From: WJMB01 sp964581465
Lineage (GTDB): Bacteria; RBG-13-66-14
Assembly (NCBI GenBank): GCA_964581465.1
Contig: CAZOOP010000018.1
Span: 1 to 60,248 of the forward strand
Direction: 5' to 3'
DNA length: 60,248 nucleotides
Part shown: piece by piece, positions 26,691 to 36,758 of the stretch
How positions within the stretch are numbered: position 1 is the stretch's first letter
How the letters are laid out: each line of letters starts with the position of its first letter
Notes under the pieces: generated by a model
What the model was told of the DNA's origin: nothing
The model's input: the letters and a program-made list of their open reading frames with translations, nothing else
Databases searched by the model: none
Translations under genes and position numbers: made by a program

Positions 26691-29600
26691 ATGGATGAAC
26701 AGAACCGACGGCTCCAGCGTCTCCAGTCGCTGACGACCTCCATCGACGAAGCCTTCTGGCTGACCGATTGGAAGTCGCGGCGCGTGCTCTACATCTCGCC
26801 GGGCTACGAGGTCATCTGGGGACGAAGCTGCGCCAGCCTTTACGCGAAGCCGCGCAGTTGGGTCGAGTCAATCCACCCCGAGGACCGGCCGGCCGTGGAG
26901 CGACGCTTCGAGTGTGGCGCGGCGACGGGCGACTACGATGTGATCTACCGGATTGTTCGGCCCGACGGCGAGCTGCGCTGGGTTCACGACCGGGCCTTTC
27001 CCGTACCCGGCGAGGAGGGTGAAACCATCCAAGTCGCCGGGATCTCCGAGGATATCACCCACCGCGTCGAGGCCGAGCGGCGTCTGATCGAAGCCCGGGA
27101 CGAGCTCGCGGGGCTGCTCGAGCGACGCGACGAGGAGCTGCGTTCCAGCAGGCTGCGTTACCGCGCCCTGGTCGAAACCTCGCCCGACGCCGTGGTGATC
27201 CTCGATCCCCGAGGCCGGCTGAGCCTTGTCAACAAGCGAGCCCGGGAGATTTACGGCGGCGTGGACGACGGGGTGATCGACGGACGCGTCTTCACCGAGT
27301 TCATCGTTCCCGAGCAGCGCGGCGAGGCCCGGCGTCGCTTCCGGGAGCTGCTGAAGCGTGGCGGAACCAACCAGAGCCGCTACCGGATGGTTCGCGGCGA
27401 CGGTCAGGTCTTCCCCGCCGAGATCAGCTCGGCCCCCCTGCGCGGAAGCGACGGCGTCGACGGCGTGATCGTCATCCTGCGCGATGTCGGCCGTCGCCTG
27501 GCCACCGAGAACGAGCTGCGCTTCCAGCGCGATCTGCTCTCGCTCAGCGCCGAGATCAGCTCCCTGCTGATCAACCACCCCGCGGAGAAGCTGGAGGACA
27601 TCCTGCCCGAGGTGCTGGGCCGGCTGGGGCGCTTCACCGAATGTGACCGGGTGACCCTCTTCCGCTTCACCGAGGATAACGAGCGGCTGCGGGCGGAATG
27701 GATCTGGACCGGGCTGGACCGACGGGCTCGGCTGGATGATCCGCGGCGGCGCGAGCGGTTGGCCGGAGTCGTGGAGAGCCTGTGGATGGACCGGGAGGCG
27801 AGCGCGCCGTTGGTGATCGAGGACGCCGCCGAGGAAGCGGATGCGCTGGACCTGGCGGAGGCGGGCACCCGGGCTCTTCTGGGAGTGCCGCTCTACAGCG
27901 AGGCCGAACCCGGCGGCCTGTTGACCCTGGAGACGCTCGACGAGCCGTGTGAGTGGAAGTTCGCTCTGCAACTGCAACTACGGGTGATGGCCGAGAACCT
28001 CGCCGGCGCCCTGGAGCGCATGGAGAGCCAACGCCGACGCCGCCGCGACATCAGCCGACTGCGCTTCCTCTCCCAGACGGCGTTGGAGCTGGTCAGCCTG
28101 CCGCCGACCGCCGACCTCTACGCCTTCATCGCCGAGAAGCTGCGCGGGATCCTCGGTCAAGCCTACGTCCTGGTCAACACCTATGATTCGCGGACCCGCA
28201 GCTTCGAGCTGCGCGCCATCGCCGGCAGCCGGGGTCCGTTGAATAAGCTGGTGGAGAAGCTGGGCCGTCGCTTCATCGGCGAGAGCTTTCCCATTAACGA
28301 CGCCGCGCTGGCGGGGCTGATGCCCGGTACCCTGCAACCCGTCGAGAACGGGGTCTACGATCTGGCCAGCGGCGCATTGAGCCGGACCACGGCCCGCCTG
28401 ATCGAGCGGATGCTCAAGGTGGAACAGGTCTATTCGATCGGCGTTGTGGTTCAGGACGAGCTGGTGGGCTCGATCAGCCTGCTGCTCCAGGGCGGGACCG
28501 GACTGGAGAACCGGGAGACCCTGGAGGGCTTCCTCGGCCAGGCCGCGGTGACCCTGCAGCGTCGACGGGCCGAGGACGAACTGCGCCGCGGCCGACAGGA
28601 GTACCAGGAGATCATCGAGAACAACCCGGACCTCATCGCCCGGGTGGACAAGCAGATGCGCTACCTCTACGTCAACGAGGCCGTGGCGGGGATGTTCGGG
28701 ATGAGCGCCGCCGCGATGATCGGTCGTCGGCACGGTGATATCGATCCCGACAGCACCCGGCTCGAGGACGTCGGTGAGGCCCTGGAAACCGTTTTCGGTC
28801 AAAGACGCCAACTCGAGCTGGAGAAGGAGGTACGACACCAGGGGGCGGTCCTCTTCTTCCACCTGCGCCTGGTGCCAGAGTTCACCGACGAGGGCGGCGT
28901 GGAGAGCGTGTTGATCATCGCCCGGGACATCAGCCGTCTCAAGGATGTCGAGAGCCGCCTGCGCGAATCCGAGCAGCGCTACCGCCTGACGCTGAACTCC
29001 CTCGACGACGCGATCCACCTCTGCGATCGCGAGCTGCGCATCAGTCTGGCCAACCAGGCACTGCGGGACTGGACGGCCGAGCTTGGACTGGAGAAGGAGC
29101 TGCTCGACCGCTCGGTATCCGAAGCCTTCCCCTTCCTCGACGAACGGGTGATCGAGGAGTACCGCCGGGTCTTCGATGAGGGCCGGGCGCTGGATTCGGA
29201 GGACAGGCTCGAACTGGAGGGCCGCACCTACATCGTGCGTACCCGCAAGATACCCATCTTCGCCCAGGACGATCTCCGGCGGGTGGAGCGTGTGGTCACG
29301 GTCCTGCGCGACGTCACCGCTCGCTGGATAGCCGAGAAAGCGCTGCGGGAGAGCGAGCAGCTCCAGCGGGCGCTGTTCGACGGCAGCACCGATCCGGTTC
29401 TGCTGGCCGATCTGGACGGGCGGGTGGTGGCCGCCAATCCCGCCAACGAACGGGTCTTCGGCTTCCCGCCCGCCGAGCTGGTCGGCAGGAACCTGCTGAC
29501 TCTCACCGGCCTGGATCAGGAACTCTTCGGCCAGTGGGTCGAGGTCTGCCGCGGTGGTCTGGGGGTCAGCGGTCACGAGAGCACCCGCCTGCACCGCAGC

Positions 29601-31430
29601 GGCGGCCGTCTGCCGGTCAGCGTGAGTATCTCGCCGGTCAACGACGCCGAGGGCCTGTTGCGCTTCCTCTCTTTCTGGTATCGGGACATCGGCCCCCTGA
29701 GGCGCACCCTGGACCGTTTGGCCGAGAGCGAGCGCAAACACCGGCTGCTGCTGGAGAGTATCCCCTCGCCGGTGCTGGCCCTGGAGCCGGATTTTCGCAT
29801 CCGCTACTGCAATCCGGCCTTCGCCGAACTGGTCGGCGAGAACCTGGCCGATCTCGAGGGCCGCCTACTGACCGAACTCTTCACCCGCCTGCTCGATACG
29901 GCGGCGTTCCAGGCTTTGCGCGCAGCCCTGCGAAGCGACGAACCGCGCGAGGTGGAGCAGGCGATGGAAATCAAGGGCCGCCGGCTGCACCTGGCCGCCC
30001 GTATCCACCCGGCGCCCTGGGGGCTGCTGATCCTGGCCACCGACATCACCGAGCGTAAGCGGCAGGAGCTCAAGCTGCGCCACCTCAACCGGGTGATGCA
30101 GGGGCTGCACAGCGCCGGGCAACGCTCGGCCTCACTGAGCGACACCGCCAACCTCCTGGCGGTCTACGCCGAGAGCCTGGTCGAAGAGCACAGCTACGGC
30201 GGTATCTGGTTCATAATCCCGGCGGAGAAAGACGAGGATGGCTGCGAGCTGATCATCAACGACGGCGGCGGTGTCGAGCGTCACTCTCTGGCCGGGCCGC
30301 CGCCGTGTTTGGAGGGGCTGGGCGACGTCTGCTCGGTGGTGACCGACGATCCGGAAGCCTGCGGGGACTGCGATATCTGCTCGGTTTTCGACCGCGGGGA
30401 TGACGACGAGGCCTTGCTGGTGTGGGACCTGCGCCACGGCGAGCGTCTCTACGGCTGGATCGGAGCCCTGGTGGAGGACGAGCTCGGAGTGGACGATCAA
30501 CAGCGGGCCCTGTTCAGCGAGGTGGCCGCCGACGCGGCCTCCAAGCTGCACCGCATCGAACTGCTGCGCCAGCGCAGTTGGGCCGAGGCCGAGCGCGAGC
30601 AGCTCCACCAACAACTGGTTTCCAAGAACCGGGAGCTGGAACAGATCGTTTACATCACCAGCCACGACCTGCGCTCGCCGCTGTTGAACATCCAGGGTTT
30701 CAGCGGCGAGCTCAAGCTGCTCTTCGAGGAGCTGGGAGTGCTGTTGAAGTCGGCCTCACTGCCCGCCGACCTCCGGGATGAGCTCGAACCCAAGCTCGAG
30801 GGGGACATCCCGGAGGCCCTGGGCTTCATCAATTCCAGCGTCTACCGGATGGACGGCCTGCTCAGCGGCCTGCTGCGCCTGTCGCGCTTGGGACGCCGGG
30901 CCCTTCGGCTGGAACGCCTCGATGTCGGCGCCCTGGTCGAGGAGATCCGCCACAACTTCATGTTTCGCATCGAGGAGCGCGGGGTGGAGTTCCTCATCGG
31001 TGAGCTGCCGCCCTGCCGGGCCGACCGTGATCAGCTCAGCCAGCTCTTCTCCAACCTGGTCGACAACGCTCTGAAGTATCTCCAGCCCGGCGTCGAGGGC
31101 CGGATCGAGATCGGCGGCCGAAACGTCGAGGACGGCGTGGAGTACTGGGTAGCCGACAACGGTATCGGCATCCCCCGGCGCGAGCAGCAGCGGGTTTTCG
31201 AGGTCTTCCAGCGCATCGAGCGCGAGAAGCCCGCTCACTGGGCGGCGCCGGATTCCGGCGACGGCCTGGGCCTGACCATCGTCCGTCGCATCCTGGAGCG
31301 TCATGGCGGCGGTATCCGCCTCGAATCGGCCACCGGGGAGGGCAGCCGCTTCATCTTCACCCTGCCCGGCGGCGAGACCCAGCGCGGGGAGCGTATCCCG
31401 GAAAGCAATCCTGAAAAGAATGATGAATAG
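26691..31430 (+). CDS. Giant multi-PAS/GAF sensor histidine kinase
   Basis: 1579 residues, with no transmembrane segment seen, so probably cytosolic. From the N-terminus: PAS with PAC (about 15-125), PAS (150-270), two GAF-like domains (290-440 and 470-640), then four PAS domains (650-1130). A GAF-like module (1140-1310) contains CGDCDIC near 1224. The kinase core follows: H-box TSHDLRSPLLNIQGFS with His1325, N-box NALKYL, VADNGIGIP, and GDGLGLTIVRR. It probably feeds the NtrC-type regulator upstream. The second kinase at 31420 overlaps its end, so the two are coupled. Signals sensed are unknown; the cysteine motif suggests redox or metal sensing. Confidence 0.93.
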   Translation: MDEQNRRLQRLQSLTTSIDEAFWLTDWKSRRVLYISPGYEVIWGRSCASLYAKPRSWVESIHPEDRPAVERRFECGAATGDYDVIYRIVRPDGELRWVHDRAFPVPGEEGETIQVAGISEDITHRVEAERRLIEARDELAGLLERRDEELRSSRLRYRALVETSPDAVVILDPRGRLSLVNKRAREIYGGVDDGVIDGRVFTEFIVPEQRGEARRRFRELLKRGGTNQSRYRMVRGDGQVFPAEISSAPLRGSDGVDGVIVILRDVGRRLATENELRFQRDLLSLSAEISSLLINHPAEKLEDILPEVLGRLGRFTECDRVTLFRFTEDNERLRAEWIWTGLDRRARLDDPRRRERLAGVVESLWMDREASAPLVIEDAAEEADALDLAEAGTRALLGVPLYSEAEPGGLLTLETLDEPCEWKFALQLQLRVMAENLAGALERMESQRRRRRDISRLRFLSQTALELVSLPPTADLYAFIAEKLRGILGQAYVLVNTYDSRTRSFELRAIAGSRGPLNKLVEKLGRRFIGESFPINDAALAGLMPGTLQPVENGVYDLASGALSRTTARLIERMLKVEQVYSIGVVVQDELVGSISLLLQGGTGLENRETLEGFLGQAAVTLQRRRAEDELRRGRQEYQEIIENNPDLIARVDKQMRYLYVNEAVAGMFGMSAAAMIGRRHGDIDPDSTRLEDVGEALETVFGQRRQLELEKEVRHQGAVLFFHLRLVPEFTDEGGVESVLIIARDISRLKDVESRLRESEQRYRLTLNSLDDAIHLCDRELRISLANQALRDWTAELGLEKELLDRSVSEAFPFLDERVIEEYRRVFDEGRALDSEDRLELEGRTYIVRTRKIPIFAQDDLRRVERVVTVLRDVTARWIAEKALRESEQLQRALFDGSTDPVLLADLDGRVVAANPANERVFGFPPAELVGRNLLTLTGLDQELFGQWVEVCRGGLGVSGHESTRLHRSGGRLPVSVSISPVNDAEGLLRFLSFWYRDIGPLRRTLDRLAESERKHRLLLESIPSPVLALEPDFRIRYCNPAFAELVGENLADLEGRLLTELFTRLLDTAAFQALRAALRSDEPREVEQAMEIKGRRLHLAARIHPAPWGLLILATDITERKRQELKLRHLNRVMQGLHSAGQRSASLSDTANLLAVYAESLVEEHSYGGIWFIIPAEKDEDGCELIINDGGGVERHSLAGPPPCLEGLGDVCSVVTDDPEACGDCDICSVFDRGDDDEALLVWDLRHGERLYGWIGALVEDELGVDDQQRALFSEVAADAASKLHRIELLRQRSWAEAEREQLHQQLVSKNRELEQIVYITSHDLRSPLLNIQGFSGELKLLFEELGVLLKSASLPADLRDELEPKLEGDIPEALGFINSSVYRMDGLLSGLLRLSRLGRRALRLERLDVGALVEEIRHNFMFRIEERGVEFLIGELPPCRADRDQLSQLFSNLVDNALKYLQPGVEGRIEIGGRNVEDGVEYWVADNGIGIPRREQQRVFEVFQRIEREKPAHWAAPDSGDGLGLTIVRRILERHGGGIRLESATGEGSRFIFTLPGGETQRGERIPESNPEKNDE

Positions 31431-34188
31431 ACCGCGCGCCAAACACAAAGATAAGCCCGCCGGGCAGAACCGCGCCATTCTGGTCGTCGAGGACGACGTG
31501 GGCCTCAACCTGCTCATCCGTCGCCGCCTTGAGCGCGAGGGCTACCAGGCCGACGGCGCCGGCGACGGCGCCGCGGCCCTGGAGTGGGTCGCCGGCAACC
31601 AGGACGGTCCGCCGCCGCTGCTCCTCCTCGACTACCTGCTGCCCGACGGCAGTTGCGACGGTTTGATCGAGCGAATGCGCGGGCGGAGGTACCACGCCGA
31701 GTTCATCATCATGACCGGCCAGGGCAACGAGAAGGTCGCCGTCGAGATGCTCAAGCTGGGCGCCCGGGACTATCTGACCAAGGAGGCCGACTTCCTCGAC
31801 CTGCTGCCCGAGGTGGTCGGCGAGACCTTCCGGCGTATCGAGACCGAGGAGCGCCTGGAGCGTGTCGAGCGGGAGCTGCGCACCAGCGAGGAGCGCTTCC
31901 GCCAACTGGCCGAGAACTTCCGCGACGCTTTGGTGATCTTCGACTACTCCAGCGGCGAGACCCAGTACCTCAATCCCGCCGCCGAGCGAATGTTCGGCCG
32001 CAACAACCGTGAGCTGGTTGGACTCAACCCCACAACCATCATCGGCGAGCTGATCCATCCCCACGATCGCGACCGCTTGACCGAAGAGTTCGGGGAGGCC
32101 AAGCGGCGTCGGGAGGCCGAGAACTGGAAGGGCACCTTCAAGACCACCTTCCGCATGGTGCATCCCGAGCAGGGCGAGCGCTGTATCCTCCAGCTCTCCT
32201 ATCCCCATCGCGGCATCGCGGACAAGCTGGGGTTGCACTACCACATCTTTCGCGACATCACCGAGCAGCGCCGCGCCGAAGAGCGCATCGCCGAGCGTCT
32301 GCGTTACGAGGAGGCCGTGGCCTTCTGCTCCCGGCTGCTGGCCGAGGAGGAATCTCTCGAACGGGCGCTGCGGCGTTTGCTGGGACGTCTGCTCGAACTG
32401 GTCGAGGTCGATCGCGGCGTCATCTGTTCCTTCCCTGAGCGCGGGGGCGGTGTCGAGGTCCTGGCCCACCTCGACTCCCGGAATCCCAACGCCGCCGCAC
32501 CCGCTCCGACATTACTCGGCGACGAGCTGACCGCCGAGTTGGAGAAGGGATGTCCGACCCTGGCGCGATCCGGTTTGCTCGAGGGTCGCAACCCTGGGGA
32601 AATCGCCGGTAAAAACCCGGACGATTCGGAAAATGGGGCGGTCCTGCTGCTGCCCGTCTTCTCCCAGCGCCGACTCTGGGGCTGCGTCGTCCTCGACCCC
32701 GGTCGGTTTCGCCGCTGGGCCGACGAGGACCTGCGCCTGTTGCAGACCGTGGCGGAAATGTTGGGCTCGTCCCTGGAGCGTCGCCAGAATCGGCTGGACA
32801 TCCTGGAGAGCAAGCGCCGCTGGGAAACCACCTTCGACACCGTGCCCGACCTGATCTTCCTCATCGACGGCGCCGGCCTCATCTACCGGGTCAACCGCGC
32901 CCTCTGCGAGCGTCTCGGTGTCGAGTACCAACAGCTTATCGGCCGACATTACAGCGAGCTGCTCTTCGGCGGACCACCGCCCGAGAACTGCCCCGTGGCC
33001 CGGATGCTCCGCGAGGGCCGGGAATGGATGGCCGAGATCGAGCTTTTCGGCGGCCAGTTCCTGGTCAGCTCCTCGCCGATGCACGCCGACGGTGAATCAG
33101 CCGGCGGGGTAACCGTGGCCCGGGACATCACCGAGCTCAAGCAGGCCCAGCGTCTGATCGCCGAATCGGAGGTCCAGTACCGCGAGCTCTCCGCCCAGCT
33201 CGAGGGTGTGCTCAACGCCATCACCGACCGTTTGACCTATTACGACAAACGGGGCAATCCCGTCTGGGCCAACCGAGCCGCCGGTGAGGCCGGTGAGAGG
33301 GCGGGAACCGTCATCGCGCGGGCCCTCTCCAGCGGTAGGCTGGAGTACGAGCAACTGCGGCGCCAGGACCCGGACAGTAACGAGGAGCGCTTCTTCGACA
33401 TCATCGCCTATCCGATCCACGCCGGACCCGACGAGAAACCCAGGCTGACCGGCGTCATCGAGCTGGTGCGCGATGTGACCGATCGCGAGCTGCGCCAGGA
33501 GCTGCGCCAACGCCAGGCGATCATCGAGCAGATCGAGCAGATCTTCTCCACCATCCGCCACGAGATGGGCAACACCCTCAACACCCTCAAGGCCAGCCTG
33601 ACCGCGCTCTCGCGCAACATCGAACGTCTGAGTCCGGAGCGTCGCGCCTTCTACCTCAAGCTGGCCCTGGACACCTTCCAGGTGGCCGAACGCCTGCTGA
33701 CCAGTTTGCGCGAGTACCAGCGGCTGGAGCAGCTCACGCCGCGGCTGGTCGTCATGGACGAGTTCCTGGAGCAGAAGGGCGCCCTGTTCCGCGAGACGGC
33801 CCGCGGTCACGGCATCGAGGTCCTCGTCGCCACCGGCGCTCCCGGAGCCCTGATCCGCATCGACAACGACGCTCTGTTCCGTGTGTTGATCAACATCTTC
33901 GACAACGCCCTGAACGCCTGCAAGAGCGTCGATGATCCTCGCATCGTGCTGGCCAGCCGACTCAGCGGCCGCCACGCGATCATCAATCTGATCGACAACG
34001 GTCCCGGCATTCCCGAAGACGTGCTGGCCCACGCCTTCACCCCGCTGTTCACCACACGGCCCGAGGGCAGCGGCCTGGGACTGGCCATCGTCCAGAAGCT
34101 GATGCAGCAGATGGAGGGCCGCGTTCAACTGGCCAGCGTGCCCGGAGCGGGCACCACCGTGACCCTGATCCTGCCGCTGGCCGAGTGA
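31420..34188 (+). CDS. Hybrid sensor kinase with N-terminal receiver, PAS and GAF domains
   Basis: About 922 residues from ATG 31420 (ATG 31423 is equally possible), overlapping the previous kinase by 11 bp. Order: receiver (about 20-140) with VVEDD, phosphoacceptor Asp71 (LLLLDYLLPDGS) and Lys in YLTKEAD; PAS (about 160-290); GAF (about 300-460); PAS (about 470-580); a further PAS-like segment; then an atypical H-box IRHEMGNTLNTLKASL with His714; HATPase with NALNAC, LIDNGPGIPED and GSGLGLAIV. A receiver ahead of the sensors suggests it is controlled by another kinase, possibly its neighbour. It completes a three-gene phosphorelay cluster. Confidence 0.92.
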   Translation: MMNRPRAKHKDKPAGQNRAILVVEDDVGLNLLIRRRLEREGYQADGAGDGAAALEWVAGNQDGPPPLLLLDYLLPDGSCDGLIERMRGRRYHAEFIIMTGQGNEKVAVEMLKLGARDYLTKEADFLDLLPEVVGETFRRIETEERLERVERELRTSEERFRQLAENFRDALVIFDYSSGETQYLNPAAERMFGRNNRELVGLNPTTIIGELIHPHDRDRLTEEFGEAKRRREAENWKGTFKTTFRMVHPEQGERCILQLSYPHRGIADKLGLHYHIFRDITEQRRAEERIAERLRYEEAVAFCSRLLAEEESLERALRRLLGRLLELVEVDRGVICSFPERGGGVEVLAHLDSRNPNAAAPAPTLLGDELTAELEKGCPTLARSGLLEGRNPGEIAGKNPDDSENGAVLLLPVFSQRRLWGCVVLDPGRFRRWADEDLRLLQTVAEMLGSSLERRQNRLDILESKRRWETTFDTVPDLIFLIDGAGLIYRVNRALCERLGVEYQQLIGRHYSELLFGGPPPENCPVARMLREGREWMAEIELFGGQFLVSSSPMHADGESAGGVTVARDITELKQAQRLIAESEVQYRELSAQLEGVLNAITDRLTYYDKRGNPVWANRAAGEAGERAGTVIARALSSGRLEYEQLRRQDPDSNEERFFDIIAYPIHAGPDEKPRLTGVIELVRDVTDRELRQELRQRQAIIEQIEQIFSTIRHEMGNTLNTLKASLTALSRNIERLSPERRAFYLKLALDTFQVAERLLTSLREYQRLEQLTPRLVVMDEFLEQKGALFRETARGHGIEVLVATGAPGALIRIDNDALFRVLINIFDNALNACKSVDDPRIVLASRLSGRHAIINLIDNGPGIPEDVLAHAFTPLFTTRPEGSGLGLAIVQKLMQQMEGRVQLASVPGAGTTVTLILPLAE

Positions 34189-34401
34189 GTCGGTGGTTCA
34201 GCGCCTGGTCCACTCGTTATTATCGAGAGGCGCTTTGGGAAGGGGCTTCCTCGTCGGCAACGGGCTGTGGCATGCGTAAAACACTCCCTAAAACGGCTGT
34301 TATTGGCGATTGAACCATGCGCATTGGCTTGTATTGTGGTAGGGATTATCATACGCAATAAAACTGATAAATATTGCTAATAGCTTATCTTTATTATCTT
34401 T

Positions 34402-34718
34402 GCCATCACGGAAGGTGATCGGACCAAATCAGGCTGATTGAGAGCGGCTTGCTGGGCTTATACTCACTTTCCAGTAATCCGTTGTTTTTGAACAAGCATT
34501 TTTTAGCATACCCTTATTACCTTTTATTACGGCATTTAGGAGTCAATATCCCTTTGCTGTCAGAGAACAGACAAACTCGCTGATAACAAGATATGCTACT
34601 GATAACGCCCTATGAATGCCGCCACTTTACAACTGTCCGTTTTATGACTAGTCTCAGAGAATTATCATTATCAGCAGGTTACAATCACGATTCGGTCCGG
34701 ATAGGGTATTCGATCACC
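34402..34718 (-). mobile_element. MITE family copy M2 (about 317 bp, inverted)
   Basis: In reverse orientation it aligns with M1, M4 and M5. The minus strand begins GGTGATCGAATACCCTATCC and continues GGACCGAATCGTGATTGTAA. The far end carries GGACCAAATCAGGCTGATTG. CTTTATT occurs on both sides and may be a worn target duplication. Confidence 0.7.
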
Positions 34719-34801
34719 TAACTTTATTGCCTAATGGGCTGTCATATGACTAGCATGGATATGTGGTATTAAACCGGCTTTTACCGCTCGAATACTGAGA
34801 G

Positions 34802-34826
34802 CCGGGAAGCCGCGACTCCCGGTTTT
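34802..34826 (+). terminator. Orphan intrinsic terminator
   Basis: CCGGGA (34803-34808) pairs with TCCCGG (34817-34822), followed by TTTT and a second partial repeat of the right arm. The nearest upstream gene ends at 34188 with MITE M2 in between, so it may end a long kinase mRNA or a small RNA starting near 34760. Confidence 0.5.
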
Positions 34827-35150
34827 CTCCCGGTTTTCCGGGTGCAAGTGAGCTAAGGGCTTCTTAATAAAGGTCTTAAGAGCTATCAAGGCTCATCGGT
34901 TCATCGGGTTGATGCCTTGAGGGAGATATGAAGCCGGCGCTCCAGTTCTAAATGCCGCTCCTTGATTGAATAATGCCGTTCCGCTTTCATGTGGTGCGCC
35001 CAAATAGAATTATGTAAAGGGGGTTGCGGAGAAGCGGCGGCTGGATTAAGCTAAGGGACGATAGTCGAGACGGAGGGCGTCCCCCACCGCTTCGACGACC
35101 TGAGCTATCCGGATCGTTTCACCGCCGTTACTTACGGAGGTTATTCACCT
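34827..35150. other. Intergenic region upstream of ptsN
   Basis: About 320 bp with no coding frame or repeat that I can support. GGAGG (35136-35140) just before 35151 serves ptsN. Confidence 0.35.
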
Positions 35151-35618
35151 ATGAACATCGGCAGTTACATCAAGCCCGAGAACGTCATCCTCGAGATGGA
35201 CGCCGAGGAGAAGGTCGGCGCGATACGCGAGCTGGTCGACAACCTGGTCGAGGCCGAGCGCCTGGAGGAAGCGGGCGAACTCATCGAAGCCGTCACCGCC
35301 CGCGAGGAGCTCTGCACCACCGGCCTGGAGAACGGCGTGGCCATCCCCCACCCGCGCCACGGTCAGCCCCACCTCATCGACGGCCTGGCCATCGTCTGCG
35401 GACGCAAGCCCGCGGGTCTCGAGTTCGAAAGCATGGACGGCAAGCCGACCAAGCTGCTCTTCCTGCTCTGCGCCGAATCGGACACCGTGCACCTGCGCGC
35501 CCTGGCCCGTCTCTCCCGCCTGGTCAAGAACCCGCAGTTACGCAAAGAGCTCTTGGAGGCCGGCGACGCCGAGGCCTTCGTGGAGGTGATCCGCCGGGCC
35601 GAGGAAAACCTGGAGTGA
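35151..35618 (+). CDS. ptsN: PTS EIIA (fructose/nitrogen type, PtsN-like)
   Basis: A 155-residue phosphocarrier domain of the EIIA-fructose/Ntr class. The phosphorylated histidine is His67 in GVAIPHPRHG, after the family-typical REELCTTGLENG. The C-terminal part has FLLCAESDTVHLRALARLSR, as in PtsN. There is no transport domain, so a regulatory role is likely. ATG 35151 follows GGAGG. A strong terminator separates it from hprK, which suggests separate transcripts or partial readthrough. No HPr or enzyme I gene is in the window. Confidence 0.9.
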   Translation: MNIGSYIKPENVILEMDAEEKVGAIRELVDNLVEAERLEEAGELIEAVTAREELCTTGLENGVAIPHPRHGQPHLIDGLAIVCGRKPAGLEFESMDGKPTKLLFLLCAESDTVHLRALARLSRLVKNPQLRKELLEAGDAEAFVEVIRRAEENLE

Positions 35619-35645
35619 GAACGGCGTCAAGCCCGATTCACCACC

Positions 35646-35678
35646 GGAGGCGGCGCTTGCCCGCCTCCGCCTTTTTTT
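35646..35678 (+). terminator. Terminator of ptsN
   Basis: GGAGGCGG (35646-35653) pairs with CCGCCTCC (35661-35668), followed by GCC and seven T. Confidence 0.9.
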
Positions 35679-35750
35679 GTACCCTAATCCCACCGGCATC
35701 CATTCGTTGACCCCGCGAGCCCAACGAACCGCTACTGGAGGAGGAATCCG

Positions 35751-36758
35751 ATGACCGTCACCGTCGGTCGGCTCTTCGACGAGAACAAGATCCGTCTCGA
35801 GTTGCGCCTGGTGGGTGAAGCCGTGGGACTCGAACGTGAGATCACCCGCCCCGACCTGGAGCGTCCGGGGCTGGTTCTGGCCGGGCACTTCCAGTACCAG
35901 CTCGAGGAGCGGGTCCACATCCTGGGCAAGAGCGAGACCGACTTCCTGGCCAACCTGGACTCCGCCGAGCGCCGCCGCATCCTGGGCTATCTGGCCCGGG
36001 AGTGCCGCACGCCCTGCTTCTTCATCTCACGTGGGCTGGAACCGCCTAGGGAGCTAATCGAGATCTGCCGAGAGGAGCGCGTGCCGATCCTGTTGACCCC
36101 CAAGCCGACGCCCGAGGTGATCAGCGCCGTCTCCTTCTACCTCCAGGATGTGCTGGCCCAGAGCGTGGAGATGCACGGCGTGCTGCTGGACATCAAGGGC
36201 GTGGGTCTGTTGATCCTGGGCAAGGCGGGTATCGGCAAGAGCGAGTGCGCCCTCGAGCTGGTCAGCCGGGGCCATCGGCTGGTGGCCGACGATGTGGTGC
36301 GTATCAAGTGCAAGTTCAACTCCGTGCTGGTCGGCAACGCCCCGGAGCGCATCCGCGAGTACATGGAAATCCGCGGCATCGGTATCATCAACGTGCGCCA
36401 CCTCTTCGGCGTCAACGCCGTGCGCGACCAGAAGCGGGTGGAGCTGGTGGTGCAGATCCGGGAGTGGCGCGGCCGCGACAACTACGAGCGCGTCGGCCTG
36501 GAGACCCAGTACAAGGACATCCTGGGTATCAAGATACCCCAGGTGGTCATCCCGGCCAGCCCGGGCAAGAACATCGCCTCGATCGTCGAGCTGGCGGCGA
36601 TGAACTACCTGGTGCGCCGCCGGGGCTTCAACCCGGCCCGCGAGCTCAACCGCTCGCTGATCGAACGGATGCAAGGCGACGCAGCCGCGCTGGAATCCCG
36701 TGACAAACCGGAGCGACCCTACGTCGACCTGACCAACGACCTGCGGGACACCGAATGA
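35751..36758 (+). CDS. hprK: HPr kinase/phosphorylase
   Basis: Bifunctional serine kinase/phosphorylase acting on the HPr protein, here 335 residues (usual about 310-330). The N-terminal substrate-sensing domain spans about 1-130. The catalytic domain has Walker A LGKAGIGKSECALEL, then RGHRLVADDVV, the signature EIRGIGIINVRHLFG and QVVIPASPGKNIASIVE. ATG 35751 is preceded by GGAGGAGG. The stop overlaps the start of the lipoprotein gene (ATGA). With the upstream EIIA it suggests a regulatory, transport-independent PTS branch, as seen in many non-Firmicutes. Confidence 0.93.
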   Translation: MTVTVGRLFDENKIRLELRLVGEAVGLEREITRPDLERPGLVLAGHFQYQLEERVHILGKSETDFLANLDSAERRRILGYLARECRTPCFFISRGLEPPRELIEICREERVPILLTPKPTPEVISAVSFYLQDVLAQSVEMHGVLLDIKGVGLLILGKAGIGKSECALELVSRGHRLVADDVVRIKCKFNSVLVGNAPERIREYMEIRGIGIINVRHLFGVNAVRDQKRVELVVQIREWRGRDNYERVGLETQYKDILGIKIPQVVIPASPGKNIASIVELAAMNYLVRRRGFNPARELNRSLIERMQGDAAALESRDKPERPYVDLTNDLRDTE

